Shown here: positions 1-7,056 of the stretch, one piece after another
How positions within the stretch are numbered: position 1 is the first letter of the stretch
Layout of the letters: every line of letters starts with the position of its first letter
NCBI GenBank assembly: GCA_946480965.1
Contig: CAMLMI010000161.1
Location: forward strand, 1-9,825
Reading direction: 5' to 3'
DNA from: an uncultured Verrucomicrobiales bacterium
GTDB lineage: Bacteria; Verrucomicrobiota; Verrucomicrobiae; Limisphaerales; CANJSG01
DNA length: 9,825 nt
Translations under genes and position numbers: made by a program
Notes under the pieces: model-generated
What the model was told of the DNA's origin: nothing
Databases searched by the model: none
The model's input: the letters and a program-made list of their open reading frames with translations, nothing else

Positions 1-384
1 ACTGGTTCCTGAGGAAAGGCGGACGAGGGGTTACAAAGAATCCGCCGGGGAAGGAAGCGTGGAGAAACCCCGCGCTCCACGGAGGGAAGCCATCGAGAAA
101 GCGACCGCGATGGGGGAGGTCATGCGCCCACGGCTTTCTGAGGTCCAACTCCCCGGTGGGGTTGGGAAGGCTGAGTTCTGATCGAGGTCGGGTCCTTGGC
201 TCGAAGCTCGGGCTAAACTGACCGGCAACGCGGGAAGAAAAGCTCCGCCTCGCTTGGGGATCCAAAAAGCCAACGCCGGCCCTTGCCCGGATGGGAAGGA
301 ACGTGTCTTCGGCAACGGCGCTCCAAGCACGGCGAAGTCCCCGCCGCATTGACGGACGGGCCGGGGCTTTGGAACGGTCCAGCC
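1..384. other. Leader/intergenic region upstream of panC, no gene supported
   Basis: I see no convincing gene here. One plus-strand frame is open from base 2 to a TGA ending at 181, but its third-position pattern is mixed, unlike the G/C-rich third positions of the genes that follow, and the peptide matches nothing I recognise; it could at most be the tail of a gene lying to the left. Two hairpins are visible. CGTGGAG (58-64) pairs with CTCCACG (75-81) across a 10-nt loop. CCAAC-T-CCCC (145-154) pairs with GGGGTTGG (158-165) with one bulged T. Neither is followed by a T-run on the plus strand. I could not pick out a confident promoter for panC, although one presumably lies here. Confidence 0.5.
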
Positions 385-1245
385 GTGCGCATCATCACGT
401 CGGTTGCCGCCATGCAGCGGCAGGCTCTTCGCTGGAAGCGGACGGGCGTCCGCGTCGGGTTCGTCCCGACGATGGGTTATCTTCACGCCGGTCACATCGA
501 TCTCGTGAAAGAGGCCCGTCGGCGTGTCGGCGCGAAGGGCGTCGTGGTCGTGAGCATCTACGTGAACCCGACGCAGTTCGCGCCCACGGAGGATCTTTCC
601 CGCTATCCGCGCGACTTCGCCCGCGACCGCCGCCTGTGCCGCGAGGCGGGCGTGGATGCGATCTATCTGCCGTCCGACGCGGAGATGTATCCCGGCAAGG
701 CGGAGGGCCGCTACAGCACCTGCGTCGTCGAGGAACGGTTGTCGCAGGGGATGGAAGGCGCGTCGCGGCCGACGCATTTCCGGGGCGTCACCACGGTGGT
801 GGCCAAGCTCTTCAACCTCGTGCTGCCGGATGTCGCCGTCTTCGGCGCGAAGGACTGGCAACAGGCGGCTGTCGTCCGGCGCATGGTGCAGGATCTGAAC
901 TTCCCGCTCGAACTCGTGGTCGCTCCGACCACGCGTGAAGCCGACGGCTTGGCCATGAGTTCGCGGAACAAATATCTCTCGCCGTCGCAGCGGGCGGAAG
1001 CCGTGGTCTTGTCTCGGTCCCTTCAAGCCGCTGCTGAACGCGTCGCGGACAAGCCCGCCAAGGCCTCGGCCCTGCGCGCGTGGATCGAGCGGAAGATCGT
1101 GGCCGAATCCAGCGGACGTCTGGACTACGTCGAGTTCTTCGATCCCGAGACGCTGGAGCCGGTCGCGACGGTGCGGCCCGGCACGCACATGGCATTGGCC
1201 GTGTTCTTCGGGACGACCCGTTTGATCGACAACGCGCGGCTGTAG
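385..1245 (+). CDS. panC: Pantothenate synthetase (pantoate--beta-alanine ligase)
   Basis: This 286-residue cytoplasmic enzyme makes pantothenate from D-pantoate, beta-alanine and ATP through a pantoyl-adenylate intermediate, the last step before coenzyme A synthesis proper. All family hallmarks are visible: PTMGYLHAGH at residues 28-37 (the HxGH nucleotide-binding motif), VSIYVNPTQF at 56-65, FGAKDWQQ at 153-160, and READGLAMSSRN at 184-195 (the KMSKS-equivalent loop). The length matches the usual 280-290 residues. The GTG at 385 is chosen because family members begin almost at once with the 'RIITSVAAM' strand. The frame stays open upstream to an ATG at 283, but those 34 extra residues look unlike any PanC. 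No strong Shine-Dalgarno precedes the GTG. panB and panD are not adjacent, so the gene stands apart from its pathway partners. The next gene starts 65 nt downstream on the same strand. Confidence 0.97.
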   Translation: MRIITSVAAMQRQALRWKRTGVRVGFVPTMGYLHAGHIDLVKEARRRVGAKGVVVVSIYVNPTQFAPTEDLSRYPRDFARDRRLCREAGVDAIYLPSDAEMYPGKAEGRYSTCVVEERLSQGMEGASRPTHFRGVTTVVAKLFNLVLPDVAVFGAKDWQQAAVVRRMVQDLNFPLELVVAPTTREADGLAMSSRNKYLSPSQRAEAVVLSRSLQAAAERVADKPAKASALRAWIERKIVAESSGRLDYVEFFDPETLEPVATVRPGTHMALAVFFGTTRLIDNARL

Positions 1246-1276
1246 ATCGGGGGCTGTTTCGCTGGCTCCGCCGATC
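1245..1276 (+). other. Hairpin at the panC stop / regulator leader
   Basis: GATCGG (1245-1250) pairs with CCGATC (1271-1276), and GGG (1251-1253) can add pairs with TCC (1267-1269) around a bulged G. It begins at the last base of the panC stop codon and ends 34 nt before the regulator start. No T-run follows, so it is not a standard intrinsic terminator. It could be an mRNA-end structure or chance in GC-rich DNA. Confidence 0.25.
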
Positions 1277-1310
1277 CTTCGGCTGCTACGGTGCCGCCGC
1301 ATCCCGAACC

Positions 1311-2456
1311 ATGAGAATCCGTCACAAGAGAGTGTTGCTGGCCCTCGGCTGGTATGACTACCGCCTCCATCGCGGCATCGAGACCTACGCGCAGGAGCAC
1401 GGCTGGCAGCTCTTCGCCAACTACACCCGCGAGAAGGTGATTCCCTGGGGCTGGAACGGCGACGGCATCCTCGCGTGGCTCGGGGCAGGGGACGATCTGG
1501 CGGAGTTCGTCGGCCAGACCAAGAAGCCGACGGTCGATTTCAGCTTCCGGCGCAAGCACCTCAAGTTTCCCCGCGTCCTGGAGGACCACGCGCACGCGGC
1601 GCAGTTGGCGGCCGAACACTTCCTCGCGCGCGGCTTCCGCCACTTCCTCTACTACAGCCCGGACGACAACTGGTCCTACGAGGAGCGCGGCATCGGCTTC
1701 ACCACCGCGATCAAGCGCGCTGGCCACGACTGCGGCTGGCTGCGTTGGCACAAGGCCGACGAATTCCGAACGGACCGAGGCCAGTGGAAGGCCAAGGGCG
1801 CTTGGCTGATGAAGCAGATCGCCGCCGCGCCCAAGCCCGTCGGTGTCTTCGCCGCGAACGACGATGCCGCGCTCGACGTGCTGGAAGCCTGTGAACGTGC
1901 CGAGCTGAACGTGCCCGAACAGGTCGCCATCGTCGGCGCGGAGAATTCGCTGCTCGCGCCCAACGCGATGAAGACGCCCATCTCCAGCGTGGACACGAAC
2001 CTGGAGGCGCTCGGCTATCGCGGCGCGCGGTTGCTGGACGAACTGATGAGCGGCAAGGCCGCGCCCGAAGTGCCGGTCCGCATTCCCGCCGCAGGACTTG
2101 TGGTGCGGAAGAGCAGCGACCTCTTCGCCGTGAAGCATCCCGGCGTGGCCCGCAGCCTGCGCTTCATCGCGAACAACTGCCACCAGCCGATCAGCGTGAA
2201 GGATCTGCTCACGCCCGCCGCCATGTCGCGGCGCGGCCTGCACAAGGCCTTCCTCGAACACCTCGGCCGCACGCCCGGCCAGGAACTCCAGCGCGTCCGC
2301 ATCGACCACGCCAAGCGTCTGCTGGCCGAGTCGGACAACAAGATCGAGGTGCTGGCGGGCATGTGCGGCTACCGCAGCGCGAACAGTTTCTGCGTCGCCT
2401 TCAAGCAGGCCACCGGCTTCTCGCCCAAGCAGTATCGCCTCTCCGTCGGGAAGTGA
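1311..2456 (+). CDS. XylR-like transcriptional regulator: periplasmic-binding-protein fold plus AraC HTH
   Basis: This is a 381-residue cytoplasmic DNA-binding regulator, close in length to E. coli XylR (about 390). Residues 7-275 look like a LacI/ribose-binding-protein sensor: an opening strand and helix (VLLALGWYDYRLHRGI, 8-23), FAANDDAA at 180-187, and VAIVGAEN at 205-212 followed by the typical 'P-x-SSVD' segment. Residues about 281-381 form an AraC-type double helix-turn-helix ending in the signature MCGYRSANSFCVAFKQ (351-366) and GFSPKQYR (369-376). Known members bind a sugar such as xylose and activate sugar-use genes; the ligand cannot be read from this sequence. The start is the ATG at 1311; the same frame is open further upstream inside panC, but that part is only a shadow. 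No Shine-Dalgarno is obvious. No xylose or other sugar catabolic gene is nearby; the next gene downstream is the large exported repeat protein. The family call is firm, the target genes unknown. Confidence 0.87.
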   Translation: MRIRHKRVLLALGWYDYRLHRGIETYAQEHGWQLFANYTREKVIPWGWNGDGILAWLGAGDDLAEFVGQTKKPTVDFSFRRKHLKFPRVLEDHAHAAQLAAEHFLARGFRHFLYYSPDDNWSYEERGIGFTTAIKRAGHDCGWLRWHKADEFRTDRGQWKAKGAWLMKQIAAAPKPVGVFAANDDAALDVLEACERAELNVPEQVAIVGAENSLLAPNAMKTPISSVDTNLEALGYRGARLLDELMSGKAAPEVPVRIPAAGLVVRKSSDLFAVKHPGVARSLRFIANNCHQPISVKDLLTPAAMSRRGLHKAFLEHLGRTPGQELQRVRIDHAKRLLAESDNKIEVLAGMCGYRSANSFCVAFKQATGFSPKQYRLSVGK

Positions 2457-2459
2457 GGG

Positions 2460-2474
2460 GCGGTGGGGCACCGC
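2460..2474 (+). other. Short hairpin just after the regulator stop codon
   Basis: GCGGTG (2460-2465) and CACCGC (2469-2474) form a 6-bp stem with a GGG loop, starting 4 nt after the stop codon. It is followed by GCAAGAATCC rather than a T-run, so termination here would be weak or factor-dependent. Confidence 0.3.
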
Positions 2475-2575
2475 GCAAGAATCCATCGAAAAGAGCGGCA
2501 AAGAGAAGGGGCTTTCGTTGCGTCCGGGCGGGCGCGCCGCAGGCCTCGCCGCTGGGGTGCTGATTTCTCACGCCG

Positions 2576-2585
2576 GTTTGCAAAC
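2576..2585. promoter_or_regulatory. Perfect 10-bp palindrome GTTTGCAAAC, possible operator
   Basis: GTTTGCAAAC is its own reverse complement. It lies in the 289-nt non-coding gap between the XylR-like regulator and the secreted repeat protein, 160 nt before the latter's start. It is AT-richer than its surroundings. A regulator-binding site is one reading, but AraC/XylR-type proteins usually bind direct repeats rather than perfect palindromes, and a single 10-mer may be chance. A nearby stem, GCCGCC (2595-2600) with GGCGGC (2608-2613), is the only other structure I see. No convincing -35/-10 pair was found in the gap. Confidence 0.25.
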
Positions 2586-2745
2586 ATGGGGACTGCCGCC
2601 TGCCGTGGGCGGCTGTTACACCTAGCCTGTTCCCCAATTTTCCTTGGTCCGGCGCGCTGCCGTGCAGCCGGTCTTCCGTCCACCGGACCTGGCCCGGGAA
2701 CGGAGCGGCGGGCGGCGGGGCATGGAGAAGGGGAGCAGAGCAACC

Positions 2746-5700
2746 ATGACACCCCAACCTCTGTTCCATCCCCGTTCCCGCCGCGCGCTTCGGTTGCCGG
2801 CCGGGCTTTTCCATCCGGCTCTCGTGGCCGGTTCGATCCTGCTCCTGGGCTCCGTCGCCGCGCGCGCCGCCAGCGGTTCCTGGGCGGTGGACGCCTCCGG
2901 CAACTGGAGCGCCGCCGCGAACTGGACCGGATCGGCCATCGCCGACGGCGCGTCGAGCCTCGCCACCTTCAACCTCGACCTGACGTCCATCCACACCGTC
3001 ACGCTCGATTCGGACCGCACGCTGGGCGGGCTCGTCTTCGGCGACACCGACGCGGCGAACAGCCCGGGCGGCTGGATTCTCACCGGCGGCACGCTGACCC
3101 TGGACAGCGGTGCCACCGCGCCGCAGATCACGGTCAACGCCATGAACGGTGCGGCGGGTTTGCAGGACGCGACGAACGACGTGGTCCTGGCCTCGATCCT
3201 CTCCAGCCCGCTCGGCTTCGTGAAGAAGGGCCCGGGCACGCTCACGCTGATGGGGGCGAATGCCCTTGGGGCTTCCGTGCAACTGGACGAAGGCATCGTC
3301 GCCATCGGCAACGCGTCCGCGCTCGGCTCCGGCAACCGCGCCGTGGTCTATAACGGCGGCGGCGTGCAGGTCTGGGGCGGCGGCCCGGCCTTCGGCAACA
3401 CGAACCTCATCCAGACCACCGGCTCGCTCATCAGCTCCAACGGCAACTACGACGCTTGGAACGGCCGCTGGGTCGGCTCGGGCACGATGTTCATCCACTC
3501 GAACGGCCGCATCACGCCCGGCGGCGGATCGGCCACGGCGCTGGCGGACTTCACCGGCACCATCGACCTCACGGACAGTTCTTCGGCGAACAACACCCGG
3601 ATCAATCTCGGCAACAACGCGCTCTACGATCTCAGCAGGATCACGCTCAACGCCGGTTCCAATGGCGGCCGCTTCAGCTTCCGCGTCGGCTTCGCGCCCT
3701 CGGTGATCAAGATCGGCGCGCTGAGCGGCGCGGGCGCCTCCACGCGGCTCGCCTCCAGCGAACAGGCCGCCGGCACGTTCCTCACCTGGGAGGTCGGCTA
3801 CTTGAACACCTCCACGCTCTTCGCCGGGAACATCCAGGACTACGCCGCCGGTCGCGTGGGCAACTTGACCAAGGTCGGCACCGGCACGCTGACCCTTACG
3901 GGCAACAGCACGTTCACCGGCTCGACCGTCGTCAGCAACGGCGTGCTCGCGCTCGGCGGCGCGGGCAACCTGGCCAACACGCCGTCGATCACGGTGCATC
4001 CGGGCGCGACCTTCGACGTCTCCGCGCGCGACGCGGAACTCTCGCTGGACGCGACCAAGACCCTCGCCGGGCTCGGCACGGTGAAGGGCAATCTCACGGT
4101 GAACGGCGGCACGATCAGCCCTGGACCTGGCGTGGGCCCGCTCACCTTCGACGGCGCTTTGACGCTGGGCGGCCTGGCCACGAACCGCTTCAAGATCGGG
4201 CCTTCGTCCAACGACGTGCTGCAGATCAACGGCAACCTCACCGTGCTTGATCCCATCGTGGTGGCGGTCACGCCCACCGGGCCGTTCATCGGCAACGGCA
4301 ACTACGTGCTGGTGAAATGGACCGGCGACTTCACGGGCGAAACTTCTTCTGTGCAGCTCGAATCGCTGCCGCAGACCGGCACGCTCGGACTCGTGGTCGA
4401 TCCGACGGCCAAGGAGATCCGGCTCGAAGTCACCGGCGTGGCGGGCGCGGCCAACCTCGTCTGGAAGGGCGACGGTTCGGCCAATGTCTGGGATTCGACC
4501 GCGCTGAACTGGCTCAACGGCGCTGTGCCGAGCGTGTTCAACACCGGCGACAATGTTCTCTTCGACAACACCGGCGACAACGCCGCTTCGATCGATCTCG
4601 CAGGAGCGATTGGCGCCGGCACCGTTGTGGTAGGGGCGTCGAAGGACTACGTCTTCACCACCACGGGCGGGACCGGCAAGCTCACGGGTTCCGGCAATCT
4701 GATGAAGACCAACTCGGGCACGCTCACGTTGGTCGTGGACAATGACCACTCGGGCGACACCGAGATCCGCCAGGGCACGGTCGTGGTGGGCGACGGCGTC
4801 AACACGCGGGGCATCCTGGCCGGAGGCTCCGTCACCAACCACGGGCGGCTGGTCTATAACCGGCCCGACGACGTGACCGTGGCCAACGCGATCCACGGCT
4901 CGGGCTCGGTGGTCCAGAGCGGCTCGGCCGTGCTCACGCTGTCGGGCGCGAACACCTTCTCCGGCGGCCTCGTGGTCAGCAACGGCACGGCGGCGGTGAA
5001 CCTAGCCGGGGCGCTCGGCACGGGCCCGTTGACCCTGAGCGGCGGCACCTTCGCGCCCGGCGGCATCACCGTGACCAACGCGTTCGTGCTCCGGGCCGAC
5101 ACCACGATCAACGTGGCCGGCGGCGAGCCGCAGTTCGTCGGAAATTCCGTCTCCGGCACCGGCGGCACCTTGACCCTGAGCGGCTCGCAGATGCGCTTTT
5201 CCGGGGCCGGATTCGACTTCTCCCGCCCGATCGTCAACGAGCTGACGCTGCGCTCCTACAACAACACGGGCGTGCAGACCTTCAGCGGCGTGATCTCGGG
5301 TTCCGGCGCTTACCAACGGCGCTGGTCCGACAGCACCGTGGGCAACAACGGCGCGACCGTCTTCAGCGGGGCCAACACCTACTCCGGCGGCACCATGCTG
5401 CGCGAAGGCGGCATCGGCTTCGGCATCAGCTCCGTTTCCAGCACGCCCGGCACGGTCGATTCCGGCCCCATCGGCACCGGCCCCCTCAACCAGGACTCGG
5501 CCACCTACACCGCCGTCTTCGCCGTGGGCGGCGCGCGCACGCTGCACAACGCGGTGGTGCTCAACCCGGCCGGACAGGCTTTCATCATTACTGGAGACCA
5601 GGATATCACCTTCGCCGGGACCATCGACCTGGGGGCGGCGTCCAAGGAGATCCGCGTGGAGAACACCGCCAAGACGATCTTCACCGGCGACGTTTCCAAC

Positions 5701-6402
5701 GGACCGCTCGTCAAGGGCGGCCCGGGAATCCTCCTCATCCACGGCAACAATTCGGCCACGATGAACACCGTCACCGCCGGCACGCTCGGCGGCACCGGCA
5801 CCTTCACCGGCGGCGTCACGGTCCAATCCGGCGGCGCTCTGGCTCCCGGAGCCTTGATCGGCACGCTGACCGTGCAGGGCGCGGTCGTCCTCGAAGCGGG
5901 CAGCACGACGCGCGTCGAGATCGACAAGGCGAACGGCACCCGCGACCAGCTCGTCGGCGCAACTTCCATCGCCTACGGTGGCACGCTCGAAGTCTCGAAC
6001 CTCGGCGGCACCTTGGCGGCCGGAGACGCCTTCAAGCTCTTCGCCGCCACGAGCTACTCCGGAGCTTTCGGCGCGATCAGCCCGGCGGTTCCCGGAGCCG
6101 GATTGGAGTGGGACACCGCGACGTTGGCCACCGACGGCACGCTACGCATCAAGGCGGGCGGCGCGGTCTCCACGCCCGGCATCGCCTCGGTCGTCCGCGA
6201 GGGCGGCAACCTGGTCTTCAACGGCACCAACGGCACGCCCGGCGGCGCCTTCACCGTGCTGACCTCGACCGACGTCGCCGCACCGGTGGCGAACTGGACC
6301 GTGGGCGCGAGCGGCACCTTCGGCGGCTCCGGCCAGTTCAGCGTGACCAACGCCGTGGACGGCGGCACACCGCAGCGCTTCTTCCTGCTCCGGGTGCCCT
6401 GA
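2746..6402 (+). CDS. Large secreted autotransporter-associated beta-strand (PATR) repeat protein
   Basis: This is a 1218-residue exported protein predicted to fold mainly as a right-handed beta-helix. The N-terminus is a signal peptide: Arg-rich start, hydrophobic stretch about residues 25-37, then ARA-A (cleavage near 41/42). PATR-type repeats (GxLTLxGxNTFSGGTxVxxG) are visible near residues 159-190, 376-404, 654-685, 723-750 and 865-885, with degenerate copies between and after them. Repeat blocks alternate with 'GNW...W' openings (about 44-62 and 573-590) and cap-like segments (about 458-563 and 1034-1140), suggesting two tandem units. Residues 1144-1218 form a separate tail ending in PQRFFLLRVP, of a type I associate with large verrucomicrobial exported proteins. 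No autotransporter beta-barrel and no PEP-CTERM anchor is present, so how it leaves or stays on the cell is unclear. The ATG at 2746 is preferred (GGGGAG about 10 nt upstream); an in-frame ATG at 2722 is an alternative. A strong terminator follows. The actual function and ligand are not known. Confidence 0.9.
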   Translation: MTPQPLFHPRSRRALRLPAGLFHPALVAGSILLLGSVAARAASGSWAVDASGNWSAAANWTGSAIADGASSLATFNLDLTSIHTVTLDSDRTLGGLVFGDTDAANSPGGWILTGGTLTLDSGATAPQITVNAMNGAAGLQDATNDVVLASILSSPLGFVKKGPGTLTLMGANALGASVQLDEGIVAIGNASALGSGNRAVVYNGGGVQVWGGGPAFGNTNLIQTTGSLISSNGNYDAWNGRWVGSGTMFIHSNGRITPGGGSATALADFTGTIDLTDSSSANNTRINLGNNALYDLSRITLNAGSNGGRFSFRVGFAPSVIKIGALSGAGASTRLASSEQAAGTFLTWEVGYLNTSTLFAGNIQDYAAGRVGNLTKVGTGTLTLTGNSTFTGSTVVSNGVLALGGAGNLANTPSITVHPGATFDVSARDAELSLDATKTLAGLGTVKGNLTVNGGTISPGPGVGPLTFDGALTLGGLATNRFKIGPSSNDVLQINGNLTVLDPIVVAVTPTGPFIGNGNYVLVKWTGDFTGETSSVQLESLPQTGTLGLVVDPTAKEIRLEVTGVAGAANLVWKGDGSANVWDSTALNWLNGAVPSVFNTGDNVLFDNTGDNAASIDLAGAIGAGTVVVGASKDYVFTTTGGTGKLTGSGNLMKTNSGTLTLVVDNDHSGDTEIRQGTVVVGDGVNTRGILAGGSVTNHGRLVYNRPDDVTVANAIHGSGSVVQSGSAVLTLSGANTFSGGLVVSNGTAAVNLAGALGTGPLTLSGGTFAPGGITVTNAFVLRADTTINVAGGEPQFVGNSVSGTGGTLTLSGSQMRFSGAGFDFSRPIVNELTLRSYNNTGVQTFSGVISGSGAYQRRWSDSTVGNNGATVFSGANTYSGGTMLREGGIGFGISSVSSTPGTVDSGPIGTGPLNQDSATYTAVFAVGGARTLHNAVVLNPAGQAFIITGDQDITFAGTIDLGAASKEIRVENTAKTIFTGDVSNGPLVKGGPGILLIHGNNSATMNTVTAGTLGGTGTFTGGVTVQSGGALAPGALIGTLTVQGAVVLEAGSTTRVEIDKANGTRDQLVGATSIAYGGTLEVSNLGGTLAAGDAFKLFAATSYSGAFGAISPAVPGAGLEWDTATLATDGTLRIKAGGAVSTPGIASVVREGGNLVFNGTNGTPGGAFTVLTSTDVAAPVANWTVGASGTFGGSGQFSVTNAVDGGTPQRFFLLRVP

Positions 6403-6425
6403 GCGCCCGGTTCCAGTCGCGAACC

Positions 6426-6456
6426 ACCCGTGCGGCCGCGAGGTCGCACGGGTTTT
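6426..6456 (+). terminator. Intrinsic terminator with GNRA-capped stem
   Basis: ACCCGTGCGGCC (6426-6437) pairs with GGTCGCACGGGT (6442-6453) in a 12-bp stem with one G-T wobble, closed by the tetraloop GCGA (6438-6441) and followed by TTTTCCTTTCCC. It starts 24 nt after the stop codon of the repeat-protein gene and 118 nt before the zinc-ribbon gene, so it should end the long transcript and insulate the next unit. Confidence 0.82.
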
Positions 6457-6543
6457 CCTTTCCCGGACATCCAGAAACACAGGGGCGCGGGCCTTGCACC
6501 GAGGCCGAGGCGGGCGCATAAGGAAGCCACCAAGTTTCGTCGT

Positions 6544-7041
6544 ATGCCGATCTACGAATTCGCCTGCCCCAAGTGCCGCAAGATCTTCAGCTTCCTCTCC
6601 AGGCGCATCAACCCGGACCACAGCCCGGCCTGTCCCAAATGCGGCTCAAAGAAGCTCTCCAAGGAGATCAGCCGCTTCGCCATGCTCAAGCGCGTGGCCG
6701 AACCCAAAGCCGCCGCCGACGGCGGCGAGATGGACGGCCCGCCAATGCCCGATCTGGATGATCCGCGCGTCGAGAAGGTCATGGGCGAGCTGGAGCGGGA
6801 CATGGACCATCTGGACGAGAACAACCCGCGCCACATGGCCTACATGATGAAGAAGATGAAGGACATCATGCCGGCCGGCATGGTTCCCAAGGAACTCGAT
6901 GTCGCCATCAAGCGCCTGGAGGCCGGGGAAGATCCCGAGAAGATCGAGGAAGACATGGGCGACGCGCTGGGGGATTTCATGGGCGGGGCTGGTGGCGGGG
7001 GCGGCGGTTATTCCCGCGACGAAGGCCTCTACGACTACTGA
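6544..7041 (+). CDS. FmdB-type zinc-ribbon protein with acidic C-terminal extension
   Basis: This 165-residue cytoplasmic protein of unknown function opens with the FmdB/CxxC_CXXC regulatory-domain pattern: MPIYEFACPKC, with Cys8/Cys11 and Cys30/Cys33 in two CPKC knuckles expected to bind one zinc. FmdB itself was described as a putative regulator of formamidase/amidase genes, but most members have no proven role. The ribbon covers only about the first 40-50 residues. The rest is an acidic, Met-rich helical region (about 75-145) containing RLEAGEDPEKIEEDMG, then a glycine run and a tyrosine-ended tail. I have seen similar helical tails in other long FmdB-like proteins, which are otherwise often around 70-110 residues. 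The ATG at 6544 is chosen because the family begins exactly with MPIYE; the frame is open upstream without resemblance to anything. An AAGGAAG lies too far upstream to be a good Shine-Dalgarno. The prepilin gene starts 15 nt after its stop, so the two are probably co-transcribed. Confidence 0.87.
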   Translation: MPIYEFACPKCRKIFSFLSRRINPDHSPACPKCGSKKLSKEISRFAMLKRVAEPKAAADGGEMDGPPMPDLDDPRVEKVMGELERDMDHLDENNPRHMAYMMKKMKDIMPAGMVPKELDVAIKRLEAGEDPEKIEEDMGDALGDFMGGAGGGGGGYSRDEGLYDY

Positions 7042-7056
7042 ACGGCTGCCGATGCC

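Noticed and set aside
2..181. An open plus-strand frame running in from the left window edge, about 59 codons
   Set aside because: Mixed third positions, low complexity and no recognisable family; it could be a gene tail but I cannot support it.
283..384. A 34-residue N-terminal extension of panC from the ATG at 283
   Set aside because: PanC proteins begin at the RIITSV-type strand; the extension resembles nothing and has irregular codon use. The GTG at 385 fits the family.
31..1302. A 423-codon minus-strand frame covering panC and the upstream region
   Set aside because: It is antisense to an unmistakable panC, has an Arg/His/Asp-rich composition and no domain.
1125..2501. A 458-codon minus-strand frame opposite the XylR-like regulator
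   Set aside because: Antisense to a regulator with an intact AraC signature; it has no domain of its own.
2401..4896. An 831-codon open frame on the minus strand opposite the regulator end and the repeat protein
   Set aside because: It is rich in Arg, Ala, Gly, Val and His with no recognisable domain, and it lies antisense to a gene with clear signal peptide and repeats. This is the usual shadow of GC-rich coding DNA with biased third positions.
3000..6200. Many short repeated DNA words in the large gene, considered as a CRISPR or satellite array
   Set aside because: They vary in length and spacing, stay in frame and encode the PATR protein repeats, so they are coding repeats and not an array.
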